Shown: positions 47,489 to 58,635 of the stretch, one piece after another
How the letters are laid out: each line of letters starts with the position of its first letter
Numbering within the stretch: the stretch's first letter is position 1
Source: Streptomyces rishiriensis
GTDB taxonomy: Bacteria > Actinomycetota > Actinomycetes > Streptomycetales > Streptomycetaceae
Assembly (NCBI RefSeq): GCF_003112535.1
Contig: NZ_BEWA01000009.1
Span: forward strand, 62,001 to 126,000
Direction: 5' to 3'
Length of the DNA: 64,000 bases
Notes under the pieces: model-generated
Databases searched by the model: none
What the model saw: the letters and a program-made list of their open reading frames with translations, nothing else
Told to the model about the DNA's origin: nothing
Made by a program: the position numbers and the translations under genes

Positions 47489-48987
<1,499 letters not shown>

Positions 48988-48991
<4 letters not shown>

Positions 48992-49227
48992 GCGCACTGA
49001 ACAAGGCCAAGGGCTTCAAGAAGTCCAAGTCCGGTACGTACCTGTCCATCGCCGGGACCGCGTTCGGCGCGTTCGGCGTCGCCAAGCGGCTCAAGAAGGC
49101 CCGTGCCGAGAAGGACACGCTGGTCCTGATCGACGCCACCGTGTCCGCCGTCGCCATCGCCACCGGCCTCGCCATCCTGTACCGCGAGCTGAAGCGGCTG
49201 GGCGACGACGACGTCCTGCTGGGCTGA
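48988..49227 (+). CDS. Small protein between gatA and gatB (79 aa)
   Basis: GTG 48988 overlaps the gatA stop by 4 bases (GTGA), and the gene ends 15 bases before gatB, so it is translated as part of the gatCAB operon. The protein has a very basic N-terminus (NKAKGFKKSKS), one hydrophobic stretch near 18-30, basic KRLKKARAEK, a second hydrophobic helix LIDATVSAVAIATGLAIL, and an acidic end. I do not recognise a family. A small membrane-associated protein is the best description. Confidence 0.8.
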
Positions 49228-49242
49228 GAGGGAAGTTTCACC

Positions 49243-50757
49243 GTGACCACCACGACCGACCTGGTGTCGTACGAGGACGCACTCGCGTCGTACGACCCCG
49301 TCATGGGCCTCGAGGTCCATGTCGAACTCGGCACCAAGACGAAGATGTTCTGCGGCTGTTCGACCGAGCTAGGTCAGGACGCCAACACGCAGACCTGCCC
49401 CACCTGCCTCGGCATGCCCGGCGCGCTCCCGGTCGTCAACGCGATCGGGATCGAGTCGGCGATCAAGATCGGTCTCGCGCTGAACTGCGAGATCGCCGAG
49501 TGGTGCCGCTTCGCCCGGAAGAACTACTTCTATCCGGACATGCCGAAGAACTTCCAGACCTCCCAGTACGACGAGCCGATCGCCTTCGACGGCTACCTCG
49601 ACGTGCAGCTGGAGGACGGCGAGACCTTCCGGGTGCAGATCGAGCGCGCCCACATGGAGGAGGACACCGGCAAGTCGACCCACGTCGGCGGCGCCACCGG
49701 CCGCATCCACGGCGCGTCCCACTCGCTGCTGGACTACAACCGCGCCGGCATCCCGCTCATCGAGATCGTCACCAAGCCGATCGAGGGCGCGGGCGAGCGT
49801 GCTCCCGAGGTCGCCCGGGCCTACGTGCGTGAGCTGCGCGAGGTCATCAAGGCGCTCGGCGTCTCCGAGGCCCGCATGGAGATGGGCCAGATGCGGTGCG
49901 ACGTGAACCTGTCGCTGCGCCCGCACGGCCGGGAGAAGTTCGGCACGCGGTCCGAGACGAAGAACGTGAACTCGCTGCGGTCCGTGGAGCGTGCGGCCCG
50001 TTTCGAGATCCAGCGGCACGCGGCCGTGCTGAACGACGGCGGCACGATCATCCAGGAGACCCGCCACTTCCACGAGGACACCGGGACCACGACCTCGGGC
50101 CGCGTGAAGGAGGAGGCCGAGGACTACCGGTACTTCCCGGAGCCCGACCTGGTGCCCATCGCCCCGTCCCGCGCGTGGGTCGAGGAGATCCGCGCCGGGC
50201 TGCCGGAGCTGCCGCTGGCCCGCCGCAACCGGCTGGTCGCCGAGTGGGGCATCACCGCCCTCGACATGCAGTCGATCCTCAACGCCGGCGCGCTGGACCT
50301 GATCGTCGCCACCATCGACGCCGGGGCCGACGCGGCCTCGGCCCGCAAGTGGTGGATGGGCGAACTGGCCCGCAGCGCCAACGAGTCGGGGGTCGCGCTC
50401 GACGAGCTGGCCATCACGCCGGTGCAGGTCGCGCGGGTCGCCGAGCTGGTGCTCAAGGGCGACCTGAACGACAAGCTGGCCCGCCAGGTCATCGAGGGCG
50501 TCCTCGCGGGCGAGGGCGGCCCGGACGAGGTCGTCGACAAGCGCGGGCTGAAGGTCGTCTCCGACGACTCCGCGCTGGGCACGGCCGTCGACGAGGCCAT
50601 CGCGGGCAACCCGGGCATCGCCGACAAGATCCGCGGCGGCAAGGTCGCGGCGGCCGGCGCCCTGGTCGGCGCGGTGATGAAGGCCACGCGCGGCCAGGCC
50701 GACGCGGCCCGCGTCAAGGAGCTGATCCTGGAGAAGCTGGGCGTCAGCGAGGGCTGA
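49243..50757 (+). CDS. gatB: Aspartyl/glutamyl-tRNA amidotransferase subunit B
   Basis: A 504-residue tRNA-binding kinase subunit. Conserved parts include VMGLEVHVELGTKTKMFCGC, CPTCLGMPGALPVVN, RKNYFYPDMPKN, HMEEDTGKS and DYNRAGIPLIEIV. The C-terminal YqeY-like helical domain (about 350-504) is present. It phosphorylates the misacylated tRNA carboxylate before amidation by GatA. The start is GTG 49243 with AGGGAAG upstream. A strong hairpin follows the stop. Confidence 0.98.
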   Translation: MTTTTDLVSYEDALASYDPVMGLEVHVELGTKTKMFCGCSTELGQDANTQTCPTCLGMPGALPVVNAIGIESAIKIGLALNCEIAEWCRFARKNYFYPDMPKNFQTSQYDEPIAFDGYLDVQLEDGETFRVQIERAHMEEDTGKSTHVGGATGRIHGASHSLLDYNRAGIPLIEIVTKPIEGAGERAPEVARAYVRELREVIKALGVSEARMEMGQMRCDVNLSLRPHGREKFGTRSETKNVNSLRSVERAARFEIQRHAAVLNDGGTIIQETRHFHEDTGTTTSGRVKEEAEDYRYFPEPDLVPIAPSRAWVEEIRAGLPELPLARRNRLVAEWGITALDMQSILNAGALDLIVATIDAGADAASARKWWMGELARSANESGVALDELAITPVQVARVAELVLKGDLNDKLARQVIEGVLAGEGGPDEVVDKRGLKVVSDDSALGTAVDEAIAGNPGIADKIRGGKVAAAGALVGAVMKATRGQADAARVKELILEKLGVSEG

Positions 50758-50775
50758 GCCCCGCCGGACTCCCGA

Positions 50776-50804
50776 AGGGGTGCACCGCGAGCCGGTGCAC
50801 CCCT
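50776..50804 (+). terminator. Terminator of the gatCAB operon
   Basis: AGGGGTGCACCG at 50776-50787 pairs perfectly with CGGTGCACCCCT at 50793-50804 around a 5-base loop, about 20 bases after the gatB stop, followed by a pyrimidine tract. Confidence 0.88.
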
Positions 50805-50853
50805 CTTCCCTGGTTTCCCCTGTGCCGGGCACGACGCGCTACGCTCGCCCGCC

Positions 50854-51165
50854 ATGAGTGCACGAACCGACTCCGAACCCCACAGCGACACAGAGGACCC
50901 GGACGAGGAGTACGGCACCGAGGACGCCCGACGGGCCCGCTGGACGGCGACCGCCACCGGAGCGCTGCTCACCCTCGCCGGTCTCGCCGCGTCCCTCATA
51001 CGCCTCTCCCGTTCCGCTCCGGCCCTCGTCCCGGCGGCCTACGCCCTCGGCGCCGCCGTCTGCGCCCTCGCCGCGTTCTTCGGCTCCCGGGGCCGCACCC
51101 GGCGCGCCCTGTGGCTGCTCGTCGCCGGCGTGACGGTGATGGCGTTCGGCGACCAGTCCGACTGA
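50854..51165 (+). CDS. Small membrane protein (103 aa)
   Basis: The first 30 residues are acidic and hydrophilic; then three hydrophobic helices follow (ATGALLTLAGLAASLI, LVPAAYALGAAVCALAAFFG, ALWLLVAGVTVMAFG). No family is recognised. TACGCT 7 bases before ATG 50854 could be a -10 box giving a leaderless message. It lies alone between the gatB terminator and the MMPL gene. Confidence 0.72.
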   Translation: MSARTDSEPHSDTEDPDEEYGTEDARRARWTATATGALLTLAGLAASLIRLSRSAPALVPAAYALGAAVCALAAFFGSRGRTRRALWLLVAGVTVMAFGDQSD

Positions 51166-51347
51166 CGTGCCCTGCCCTGACAGCACGGACGTTATTGTCC
51201 TGTGATCTGCCTCCCACTCCTGTGAAAAGCCACACGAACGCGGCCGACGATCTCGCGCGCCTGCAAGAGTGAACCCGTATCCCTCATACGTTCTTTGCGG
51301 GCTGTTTCCCGGTCAAAGATCCACAATTCATCTCCGGGAGCACGTCA

Positions 51348-53585
51348 GTGGCAGCCCTCGCACGTTGGTGTGTCCGCAACCGCCTTCTCGTGGTGGTGCT
51401 CTGGCTGCTCGCCCTGGGCGGCACGGCCACGGCGGCCGTCGTCGCAGGCTCCGCGTACTCCGACGACTACGAGGTCCCGGGCACCGAGTCCGGCCGCGCC
51501 ACCCAGCTGCTCGCCGAGGCGTTCCCGCACCTCGGGGGCGACAGCGACACCGTCGTCTGGCACACCACGGCGGGCGCCGTCCGCGCCGTCGACGTCGAAC
51601 AGACCATGACCCGCACGCTGGAGAAGATCGCCGACCTGCCCGGTGTGGCCTCCGTGTCCGGCCCCTACGACGGGCAGGGCCCGGCGCAGATCAGCAAGGA
51701 CGGGCGCACGGCCTACGCCACCGTCGTCTTCGAGGACCGCGCCGAGGACGTCGACCGCGGCGAGGCACAGGCCGTCGTCGACACCGCGCAGGCCGCCCGC
51801 GGCGACGGCCTCCAGGTCGAACTGGGCGGCAGCGCGATCGCCCTCACCGAGTCCTCCGGCGGTCACGCCGCCGAGATCGTCGGCGTGGTCGTCGCCGCGG
51901 TCGTGCTCTTCCTCGCCTTCGGCTCGCTCGCCGCCTCGGCGCTGCCCATAGCCACCGCCCTGGTCGGCGTGGGCACCGCGTACGCGGCGATCGCGCTGCT
52001 CGGACACGCCATGACCGTCGCCGACTTCGCCCCGATGCTCGGCCTGCTCGTGGGGCTCGGCGTCGGCATCGACTACGCGCTGTTCATCGTGACCCGGCAC
52101 CGGCGCGGACTGAAACGCGGGCTGCTGGTCGCCGAGGCCGCCGCGAACGCCGTGGCCACCACCGGGCGCGCCGTCGTCTTCGCGGGCGCCACGGTGTGCC
52201 TGGCCCTGCTCGGCATGCTGACCCTGCGCCTGAGCTTCCTCAACGGCGTGGCGGTCGCCGCCTCCCTCACCGTCGTGCTCACCGTCGCCGCCTCCGTGAC
52301 GCTGCTGCCGGCCCTGCTGTCGTTCATCGGCATGCGCGCCCTCAGCCGCCGCGAACGGCGCCGCCTCGCCGACCACGGGCCGCAGCCCGAGCTGCCGACC
52401 GGGCTCGCCGCCCGCTGGTCGGCGTTCGTCGAGCGCCACCCCCGGCTGCTCGGCGCGCTCGCCCTCGTCGTCGTCGCGGTCCTCGCCCTGCCCACCCTCT
52501 CCCTGCGTCTGGGCACCTCCGACCAGGGCAACGCCCCCAAGTCGGCCACCACGCGCCAGGCCTACGACCTCCTCGCCGAAGGCTTCGGCCCCGGCGTGAA
52601 CGGTCCGCTGACCCTGGTGACCCGCGTCCAGGGCGCCGAGGACCGGCTCGCCCTGGACAACCTCGACACGGCCCTGCGCGCCGTCGACGGCGTGGCGTCC
52701 GTGACGCCGGTGACCTTCGACTCCGGCGGCCGCGCCGCCCACCTCACGGTCGTGCCGCAGTCCTCGCCGCAGTCGCCGCGCACCAGCGAACTCGTCGGCC
52801 GGCTGCGCACCGAGGTGCTGCCCCGCGCGGAGGCCGGCACCTCGCTCGACGTGCACGTCGGCGGGGTGACGGCCGGCTACGACGACTTCGCGGACGTCAT
52901 CGTCGGCAAACTGCCGCTCTTCGTCGGGGTCGTCATCGCCCTGGGCGCTCTGCTGCTCCTGCTCGCGTTCCGGTCCGTCGGCATACCGCTCAAGGCCGCC
53001 GTGATGAACGTGGCCGCCGTGGCCGCCGCGTTCGGAGTCGTCGTCGCGATCTTCCAGTGGGGCTGGGGGAGCGAGCTGCTGGGCCTCGGCCGGGCCGGGC
53101 CGATCGAGCCCTTCCTCCCCGTGATCATGGTGTCGGTGCTGTTCGGTCTCTCCATGGACTACCAGGTCTTCCTGGTCAGCCGGATGTACGAGGAGTGGCT
53201 GGAGACCGGCGACAACCGGCGCGCCGTCCGGGTCGGCCTCGCCGAGACCAGCCGGGTGATCAACTCCGCCGCGGTCATCATGATCTCGGTGTTCCTGGCC
53301 TTCGTCCTCAGCGGCGACCGGGTGATCGCCATGTTCGGCATCGGCCTCGCCGCCGCCGTCGCCCTCGACGCCTTCGTGCTGCGCACGCTCCTGGTGCCCG
53401 CCCTGATGCACCTGCTCGGCGGCGCCAACTGGTGGCTGCCCCGCGGGCTGGACAGACGCCTGCCGAGGATCAGCATCGAACCGCCCGAGTGCCGCGCCGC
53501 CCATGAGAGGCTCGCGCAGGCAGTGGACGCAAGCCACGTACTGGAGAAGGAGCCGCGACCGGATGTACGCGATATCGCTGGGTGA
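51348..53585 (+). CDS. MMPL-family exporter
   Basis: A 745-residue RND-type membrane protein with two halves, each with one TM helix, a large extracytoplasmic loop (about 35-170 and 405-530) and five further TM helices. GLLVGLGVGIDYALFIVTRHR and LFGLSMDYQVFLVSRMYEE carry the Asp-Tyr pairs that relay protons in this family. The start is GTG 51348 with GGGAG upstream. Actinobacterial relatives export lipids or siderophores; the cargo here is unknown. The last 23 bases overlap a GNAT gene. Confidence 0.93.
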   Translation: MAALARWCVRNRLLVVVLWLLALGGTATAAVVAGSAYSDDYEVPGTESGRATQLLAEAFPHLGGDSDTVVWHTTAGAVRAVDVEQTMTRTLEKIADLPGVASVSGPYDGQGPAQISKDGRTAYATVVFEDRAEDVDRGEAQAVVDTAQAARGDGLQVELGGSAIALTESSGGHAAEIVGVVVAAVVLFLAFGSLAASALPIATALVGVGTAYAAIALLGHAMTVADFAPMLGLLVGLGVGIDYALFIVTRHRRGLKRGLLVAEAAANAVATTGRAVVFAGATVCLALLGMLTLRLSFLNGVAVAASLTVVLTVAASVTLLPALLSFIGMRALSRRERRRLADHGPQPELPTGLAARWSAFVERHPRLLGALALVVVAVLALPTLSLRLGTSDQGNAPKSATTRQAYDLLAEGFGPGVNGPLTLVTRVQGAEDRLALDNLDTALRAVDGVASVTPVTFDSGGRAAHLTVVPQSSPQSPRTSELVGRLRTEVLPRAEAGTSLDVHVGGVTAGYDDFADVIVGKLPLFVGVVIALGALLLLLAFRSVGIPLKAAVMNVAAVAAAFGVVVAIFQWGWGSELLGLGRAGPIEPFLPVIMVSVLFGLSMDYQVFLVSRMYEEWLETGDNRRAVRVGLAETSRVINSAAVIMISVFLAFVLSGDRVIAMFGIGLAAAVALDAFVLRTLLVPALMHLLGGANWWLPRGLDRRLPRISIEPPECRAAHERLAQAVDASHVLEKEPRPDVRDIAG

Positions 53586-54138
53586 CGACGGAGCAGAACT
53601 GCGCCCCCTGGAGCCCTGGCACGCCGAGGAGTTCCTCGCCCACCTCGAACGCGGCCGGGAGTTCATCAACCGGTACATCCCCTTCGGCTCGAAGGCCACG
53701 GACCCGGCCGGCGCGCGCGAGGTGCTCCAGCGCTACGCCGACATGCGGGCCGCCGACACCGGCTCGCTGCACGGCCTGTGGCTGGACGGCCGGCTCGTGG
53801 GCGGCGTGCTCTTCCTGAACTTCGACGCCGAGGCCGGGAACTGCGAGGTCGGCTGCTGGCTCGAGCCCGCGGGGTCCGGCCGGGGACTGGTCACCCGGGC
53901 CATCGGGGTGCTGATCGACTTCGCGGTGGAGCAGCGCGGGATCCAGCGGATCGAGTGGATCGCCTCCGCGGGGAACACCCCCAGCCTGAACGTCGCGCGG
54001 CGGCTCGGCATGACCCGCGACGGCGTGCGGCGGCAGGCCTACCCCTATCGTGGGGTGCGGCACGACCTCGAGGTGTGGTCCGTGCTTGCCCAGGAGTGGC
54101 GCGACGCACGCGCGCGTGCCGCTCACGACGATCATTAA
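53563..54138 (+). CDS. GNAT acetyltransferase (RimJ/RimL type)
   Basis: A 191-residue N-acetyltransferase. ELRPLEPWHAEEFLAHLERG and GCWLEPAGSGRGLVTRA (the acetyl-CoA loop) and IEWIASAGNTPSLNVARRLG are the RimJ/RimL-like motifs. ATG 53563 lies inside the last codons of the MMPL gene with AGAAGGAG upstream, so the two are co-translated. The target could be a ribosomal protein N-terminus or a small amine. Confidence 0.9.
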   Translation: MYAISLGDDGAELRPLEPWHAEEFLAHLERGREFINRYIPFGSKATDPAGAREVLQRYADMRAADTGSLHGLWLDGRLVGGVLFLNFDAEAGNCEVGCWLEPAGSGRGLVTRAIGVLIDFAVEQRGIQRIEWIASAGNTPSLNVARRLGMTRDGVRRQAYPYRGVRHDLEVWSVLAQEWRDARARAAHDDH

Positions 54139-54173
54139 GGGACCTCTCAGAGAGCGTCCGTACGGTGCGAGGT

Positions 54174-54752
54174 ATGGGAACCAAGACTGCTGACGAGACC
54201 GGCGCCGAGACCGCCGGGACCACGACCGACGACGAGAAGACGGACGTCACCGGGACCGACGCCGCGGACGAGGTGACCGAGGAGGCCCCGCACTCCGAGG
54301 AGGACGCCGACGAGCTCGCCGCCGGGGACGAGGCCGTCGTCGCGGACGGCTCCGTCGGCGTCGGCCAGGGCGCGGGCGCCGTCGTCTCCGCCGTGCTCGG
54401 CTTCGTCTCGCTCACCGGCAGCTGGATCGGCACCCTCGCCGGGGCCCGCCAGACCCTCGTCGGCCAGCTGCAGACGTCCGCCTCGTCCGGCACGACCGTC
54501 GCCAAGCAGCTGGAGGTGATCTACGGCGACGCCTGGCAGGCCACCGCGCTGTGGGCCGGCCTCTTCGCACTGGCCGCGCTGGTCACCGGCGTCGTCGTGC
54601 TGGCCCGCCCCGCCTTCGGCAACCCGGCCCGCCCGCAGGCGGCCTGGATCAAGTCGGTCTCCTGGGCCGGCGTGGCCCTCGGTGTCGTCGGCCTGCTGCT
54701 GGCCGTCCTGAAGTACACCGACGCCCTGCTCGGCCTGCCCTCCGCGGGCTGA
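54174..54752 (+). CDS. Membrane protein with acidic N-terminus
   Basis: A 192-residue protein. Residues 1-60 are Asp/Glu/Thr/Ala-rich and probably disordered. Three hydrophobic helices follow (GAVVSAVLGFVSLTGSWIG, LWAGLFALAALVTGVVVLA, VSWAGVALGVVGLLLAVL). No family recognised. I use ATG 54174; GTG 54165 is in frame just upstream. A strong terminator follows. Confidence 0.75.
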   Translation: MGTKTADETGAETAGTTTDDEKTDVTGTDAADEVTEEAPHSEEDADELAAGDEAVVADGSVGVGQGAGAVVSAVLGFVSLTGSWIGTLAGARQTLVGQLQTSASSGTTVAKQLEVIYGDAWQATALWAGLFALAALVTGVVVLARPAFGNPARPQAAWIKSVSWAGVALGVVGLLLAVLKYTDALLGLPSAG

Positions 54753-54769
54753 GTCCACGCACGTCACGA

Positions 54770-54816
54770 GGGGTCTCAGGCCGGACGTAAGCACCTTACG
54801 GCCGGCCTGAGGCCCC
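54770..54816 (+). terminator. Long terminator hairpin
   Basis: Bases 54770-54791 pair with 54795-54816 over about 22 positions with one A-G mismatch and one G-T wobble around a 3-base loop. It begins 18 bases after the preceding stop and separates the MMPL-GNAT group from the next genes. Confidence 0.85.
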
Positions 54817-54949
54817 TTCGGCGCGTCTAAGGCCCCGCCCGCCGCCGAAGATGCGGAACTCTCCCGATGTGGCGCACCCCCCTGCCAGACGAAGGTGGAG
54901 GCATCGCAGCAAGCGAAGCCCGACACCGACCTCTCAGGGGACACCCACC

Positions 54950-55156
54950 ATGTACGAGTACGAGCTCCACCAGGCCCGTTCCACCGAACTGCGCCGCCGG
55001 GCCGCGGACGAGCGGATGGCCCACGAGGCGGTCCGCGGCGCCCGCGCCGCCCGCCGCGAAGCCGCCGCACGCGCCGCCCGGCGGTCGGACGGCGACGCCG
55101 AGAGCAAATCGCATACCCGCCGTCCGCGCCGGTTCGGATTCCCCCGGCCGGCGTGA
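54950..55156 (+). CDS. Small basic helical protein (68 aa)
   Basis: AGGGGA lies about 9 bases before ATG 54950. The product starts MYEYELHQARSTELRRRAADE and is mostly one long Arg/Ala/Glu helix followed by a basic tail. Proteins of this appearance are common in Streptomyces and have no assigned function. It lies just upstream of the LuxR regulator gene. Confidence 0.7.
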   Translation: MYEYELHQARSTELRRRAADERMAHEAVRGARAARREAAARAARRSDGDAESKSHTRRPRRFGFPRPA

Positions 55157-55251
55157 ACACCGACACGCAGCGGGGCGGCCGTACGGGGGTCGGCCGCCCC
55201 GCAGGCGAGGGCCCGGCGATATCCGCTGGGCCCTCCTCGTCCCCGCGTGCC

Positions 55252-58200
55252 ATGCTCGCCCCCGTGGAGACCAGGTCAGTCAGCCCCGTCTTCGTCGGCC
55301 GCGCCGACGAGCTGGACATCCTGAACGAGGCGCTCACCCGCGCCTCGGCGGGCGAGCCGCAGGCGTTGCTCATCGGCGGCGAGGCCGGCGTCGGAAAGAC
55401 CCGCTTGGTCGAGGAGTTCGCCACGGCCGCCTGCCGCCGGGGCGCCGTCCTCGCCCTCGGCGGCTGCGTCGAGATCGGCGCCGACGGACTGCCCTTCGCC
55501 CCGTTCTCGACCGCCCTGCGCGCCCTGCGCCGCGCCCTGCCGGACGAACTGGCCGCCTGCGCGGCCGGCCAGGAGGAGGAACTCGCCCGGCTGCTGCCGG
55601 AGTTGGGGCAGAGCCGGACCGGCCGCCACGACGAGGAGGGCATGGCCCGCCTCTTCGAACTCACCGCCCGCCTCCTGGAACGCGTCGCCGCCGAGCACAC
55701 GGTCGTCCTCGTCCTGGAGGACCTGCACTGGGCCGACGCCTCCACCCGCCACCTCCTGTCCTACCTGCTGCGCACCCTGCGCACCGGCCGCCTCGTCGTC
55801 CTCGCCACCTACCGCGCCGACGACATCCACCGCCGCCATCCGCTGCGCCCCCTGCTCGCCGAACTCGACCGGCTGCGCACCGTCCGCCGCCTCGAACTGG
55901 CCCGTCTCACCCGCGACGAGGTCTGCCGCCAGATCGCCGGCATCCTCGCCCGCGAACCCGACCCCGCCCAGGTCGACGACATCTTCGACCGCTCCGACGG
56001 CAACGCCTTCTTCGTCGAGGAACTGGCCGTCGCCGCCCACGAGGGCTGCTGCACCGGCCTCACCGACTCCCTGCGCGACCTGCTGCTCGTCCGCGTCGAG
56101 GCGCTCCCCGAGAGCACCCAGCACGTCGCCCGGATCGTGGCCGAGGGCGGCTCCACCGTCGAGTACCGGCTGCTCGACGCCGTCGCCCGGCTCGCCGAGG
56201 ACGACCTCATCGAGGCGCTGCGCGCCGCCGTGAACGCCAACCTGCTGCTCGCCACCCCCGACGGCGACGGCTACCGCTTCCGCCACTCCCTGGTCCGCGA
56301 GGCCGTCAGCGACGACCTGCTGCCCGGCGAACGCGCCCGCCTCAACCGCCGCTACGCCGAGGCCCTGCAGGGCGACCCGACACTCGTCCCCGCCGACGAG
56401 CGCGTCATGCGGCTGGCCAGCTACTGGTACCACGCCCACGACCCGGCCAAGGCCCTGCCCGCCGTCCTCGACGCCTCCGTCGAGGCCCGCTCCCGGCGCG
56501 CCTACAGCGAGCAGCTGCGGCTCCTGGAACGGGCGATGGAACTGTGGGAGTCGGCCCCGCAGGACGTGCGGGCCGCGCTGCGCCCCGTCGACTACACCGA
56601 GGCATACCCCCCATGCGGCTGCGACCCCGCCACCACCCCGCTGCGCTATCTCGACCTCATGGCCGAGGCCGCCGTCGCCGGCCGCTACTGCGGAGAACGC
56701 GAACGCGCCCTGAAGATCGCCAAGCGGGCGCTGCGGCTGCTGGAGGACGAGGACGACCCCCTGCGCGCCGCCTGGTTCTGGATGCAGCGCTCCCGGCTGG
56801 CCCGTTCCCTGGGCCGGGGCAGCGGCCGTGAGGAACTGGCCACCGCCCAGGAGCTGCTGCGCGGACTGCCGCCCAGCGCGGTGCACGCCGAGGTGCTCAC
56901 GCACATGGCCAACTGGTCCACGATCCACGCGCCCGGCCCCGAGGCCTACCAGGCGGCCGAGCGTGCCGTGCAGTACGCCCGCATGGTCGGCTCCCGCGAG
57001 ACCGAGCTCGACGCCCGTCAGATCCTCGGAGTCCTCATGGTCCACGCCGGCCACATCGAGGCGGGACTCGCGGAGCTGCACGAGGTCAGGGAGCGGGCCC
57101 TCGCCGAGGACGCCCCCGCCGTCGCCCTGAACGCCTACGTCAACCTCCCCTCCGAACTGGAGGCGGTCGGCCGCTCGCGGGAGGCCGTCCCGATGCTGGA
57201 GAAGGGCCTCGACTACGCGCGACGGCACGGACCGCCCGACACCGAGGCCTGGGTGTGGGGCAACCTCGCCGAATCCCTGCTCTCCCTGGGCCGCTGGGAC
57301 GAGGCCGACCGCGCGTGCGCCGCCGCGGGCCGGGTGGGCCAGGGCGTGGCTGTGCGAGGGGTGCACGCCACCCTCCGCGCCGAACTCGCCCTCGCGCGCG
57401 GCGATCTCGCCGAGGCGGAGCGCCGACTCGACGCGGGGAGGACCTTCTTCGGCTCCCAGGAGCACGCCCCCCAGCACCACCTTCCCCTCACCCGCCTCGC
57501 CGTCCAGCTGGCCGCGGCCCAGGGCCGGCCGCTGGACGCCCGCGCCCACGTGGCGCCCGTTCTCGACCGCGGCTTCCCGCTCGGCACCCAACGCGACGCG
57601 TGGCCCCTGCTGCTCGCCGCCGCCTCCGTCGAGGGCGACGCCCGCGCGCTGCCGGCCGCCGACGCCGGGCGCGCCGACCTCCTGGCCCGCATCCGCGGCG
57701 CCGCCAGGAAACTCGTCACGATCGCGCCCGTGTGGCAGGCCCACGAGCACTGGGTCCGCGCCGAACTCGCGCGGGCCGAGGGCCGCACCGACCCGGACGA
57801 CTGGTGCGAGGTCGTCACCGCCTTCGAGCACCTGGAACGCCCCTACGACCTCGCCCGCACCCGGCTCCGGCTGGCCGAGGCCCTGCTCTCCACCGGCGGT
57901 GACGGCGAACGCGAGCGGGCCGCCGAGCTCCTGCGCCTCGCCCACGCGGTGGCCGCCCACCTCGGCGCCCGCCCCCTGGCCGACGCCGTCGCCCTGCTCG
58001 GCCGGCGGGCCCGGCTGTCCCCGGCCCCCGTCGCGGGCCGGCCGGACGCCCCGTCGGCTCCCGCCGATCCGCTCGCCGCCCTGGGCCTGACCAGCCGGGA
58101 ACGGGACGTTCTGCGTCTGGTGTCCGAGGGCCGCACCAACCGCCAGATCGCCGAGCGGCTGTTCATCTCGCCGAAGACGGCGAGCGTCCACGTCTCGAAC

Positions 58201-58293
58201 ATCCTGTCCAAGCTCGACGTCTCGGGCCGGGGCGAGGCGGCGGCGGTCGCCCACCGGCTGCGCCTGTTCCCGCCGAGGGCCGAAGCCGGGTGA
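55252..58293 (+). CDS. Large LuxR-type (LAL) ATPase transcription regulator
   Basis: A 1013-residue regulator. An N-terminal NACHT/AAA-like ATPase has Walker A GGEAGVGKT at 42-50 and Walker B VVLVLEDLHWAD. The middle (about 400-900) is TPR-like helical repeat. The C-terminal LuxR helix-turn-helix (LTSRERDVLRLVSEGRTN, QIAERLFISPKTASVHVSNI) occupies about 945-1005. LAL proteins are often pathway activators. ATG 55252 has no ribosome-binding site; GTG 55264 is the alternative and a leaderless message is possible. No obvious target cluster is adjacent. Confidence 0.92.
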   Translation: MLAPVETRSVSPVFVGRADELDILNEALTRASAGEPQALLIGGEAGVGKTRLVEEFATAACRRGAVLALGGCVEIGADGLPFAPFSTALRALRRALPDELAACAAGQEEELARLLPELGQSRTGRHDEEGMARLFELTARLLERVAAEHTVVLVLEDLHWADASTRHLLSYLLRTLRTGRLVVLATYRADDIHRRHPLRPLLAELDRLRTVRRLELARLTRDEVCRQIAGILAREPDPAQVDDIFDRSDGNAFFVEELAVAAHEGCCTGLTDSLRDLLLVRVEALPESTQHVARIVAEGGSTVEYRLLDAVARLAEDDLIEALRAAVNANLLLATPDGDGYRFRHSLVREAVSDDLLPGERARLNRRYAEALQGDPTLVPADERVMRLASYWYHAHDPAKALPAVLDASVEARSRRAYSEQLRLLERAMELWESAPQDVRAALRPVDYTEAYPPCGCDPATTPLRYLDLMAEAAVAGRYCGERERALKIAKRALRLLEDEDDPLRAAWFWMQRSRLARSLGRGSGREELATAQELLRGLPPSAVHAEVLTHMANWSTIHAPGPEAYQAAERAVQYARMVGSRETELDARQILGVLMVHAGHIEAGLAELHEVRERALAEDAPAVALNAYVNLPSELEAVGRSREAVPMLEKGLDYARRHGPPDTEAWVWGNLAESLLSLGRWDEADRACAAAGRVGQGVAVRGVHATLRAELALARGDLAEAERRLDAGRTFFGSQEHAPQHHLPLTRLAVQLAAAQGRPLDARAHVAPVLDRGFPLGTQRDAWPLLLAAASVEGDARALPAADAGRADLLARIRGAARKLVTIAPVWQAHEHWVRAELARAEGRTDPDDWCEVVTAFEHLERPYDLARTRLRLAEALLSTGGDGERERAAELLRLAHAVAAHLGARPLADAVALLGRRARLSPAPVAGRPDAPSAPADPLAALGLTSRERDVLRLVSEGRTNRQIAERLFISPKTASVHVSNILSKLDVSGRGEAAAVAHRLRLFPPRAEAG

Positions 58294-58368
58294 CCGCGCG
58301 ATACTGGGCTCAGGCCCGTGACCAGGCATGTGGGCTCAGGCCCGTGACAGGCACGGCAGAGGAGGACG

Positions 58369-58629
58369 ATGTTCAATCCCTTCGAGGAACTCTTCGCGCC
58401 GGGCCGCAAGCACACCCGGGACGAGCAGAACCGGCTGGAACTGACCCGGGAGGACGTCGGCGACGCCGATCCCGGGCACGGGCCGATAGACCTCGCCTCC
58501 GGAAAGGTCGTGGTCCGGCCGGCCGAGCCCGACCCGGCGGGGGAGGAGCCCGCGAGGGAGGAGCCCGCAGGACAGGAACCGGCCCGGGAGAAGCCCCTGA
58601 GCGAGGAGCCGCCGGCCGGGGACGGGTGA
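58369..58629 (+). CDS. DUF6191-like small protein
   Basis: An 86-residue protein with the compact pattern MFNPFEELFAPGRKHTRDE, NRLELTREDVGDADPG and GPIDLASGKVVV. The C-terminal third is a repetitive Glu/Pro/Ala tail (EEPAREEPAGQEPAREKP). GGAGGA lies just before ATG 58369. I place it in the DUF6191-type family from memory; function unknown. It ends 6 bases from the convergent dehydrogenase gene. Confidence 0.72.
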   Translation: MFNPFEELFAPGRKHTRDEQNRLELTREDVGDADPGHGPIDLASGKVVVRPAEPDPAGEEPAREEPAGQEPAREKPLSEEPPAGDG

Positions 58630-58635
58630 CGGCGC

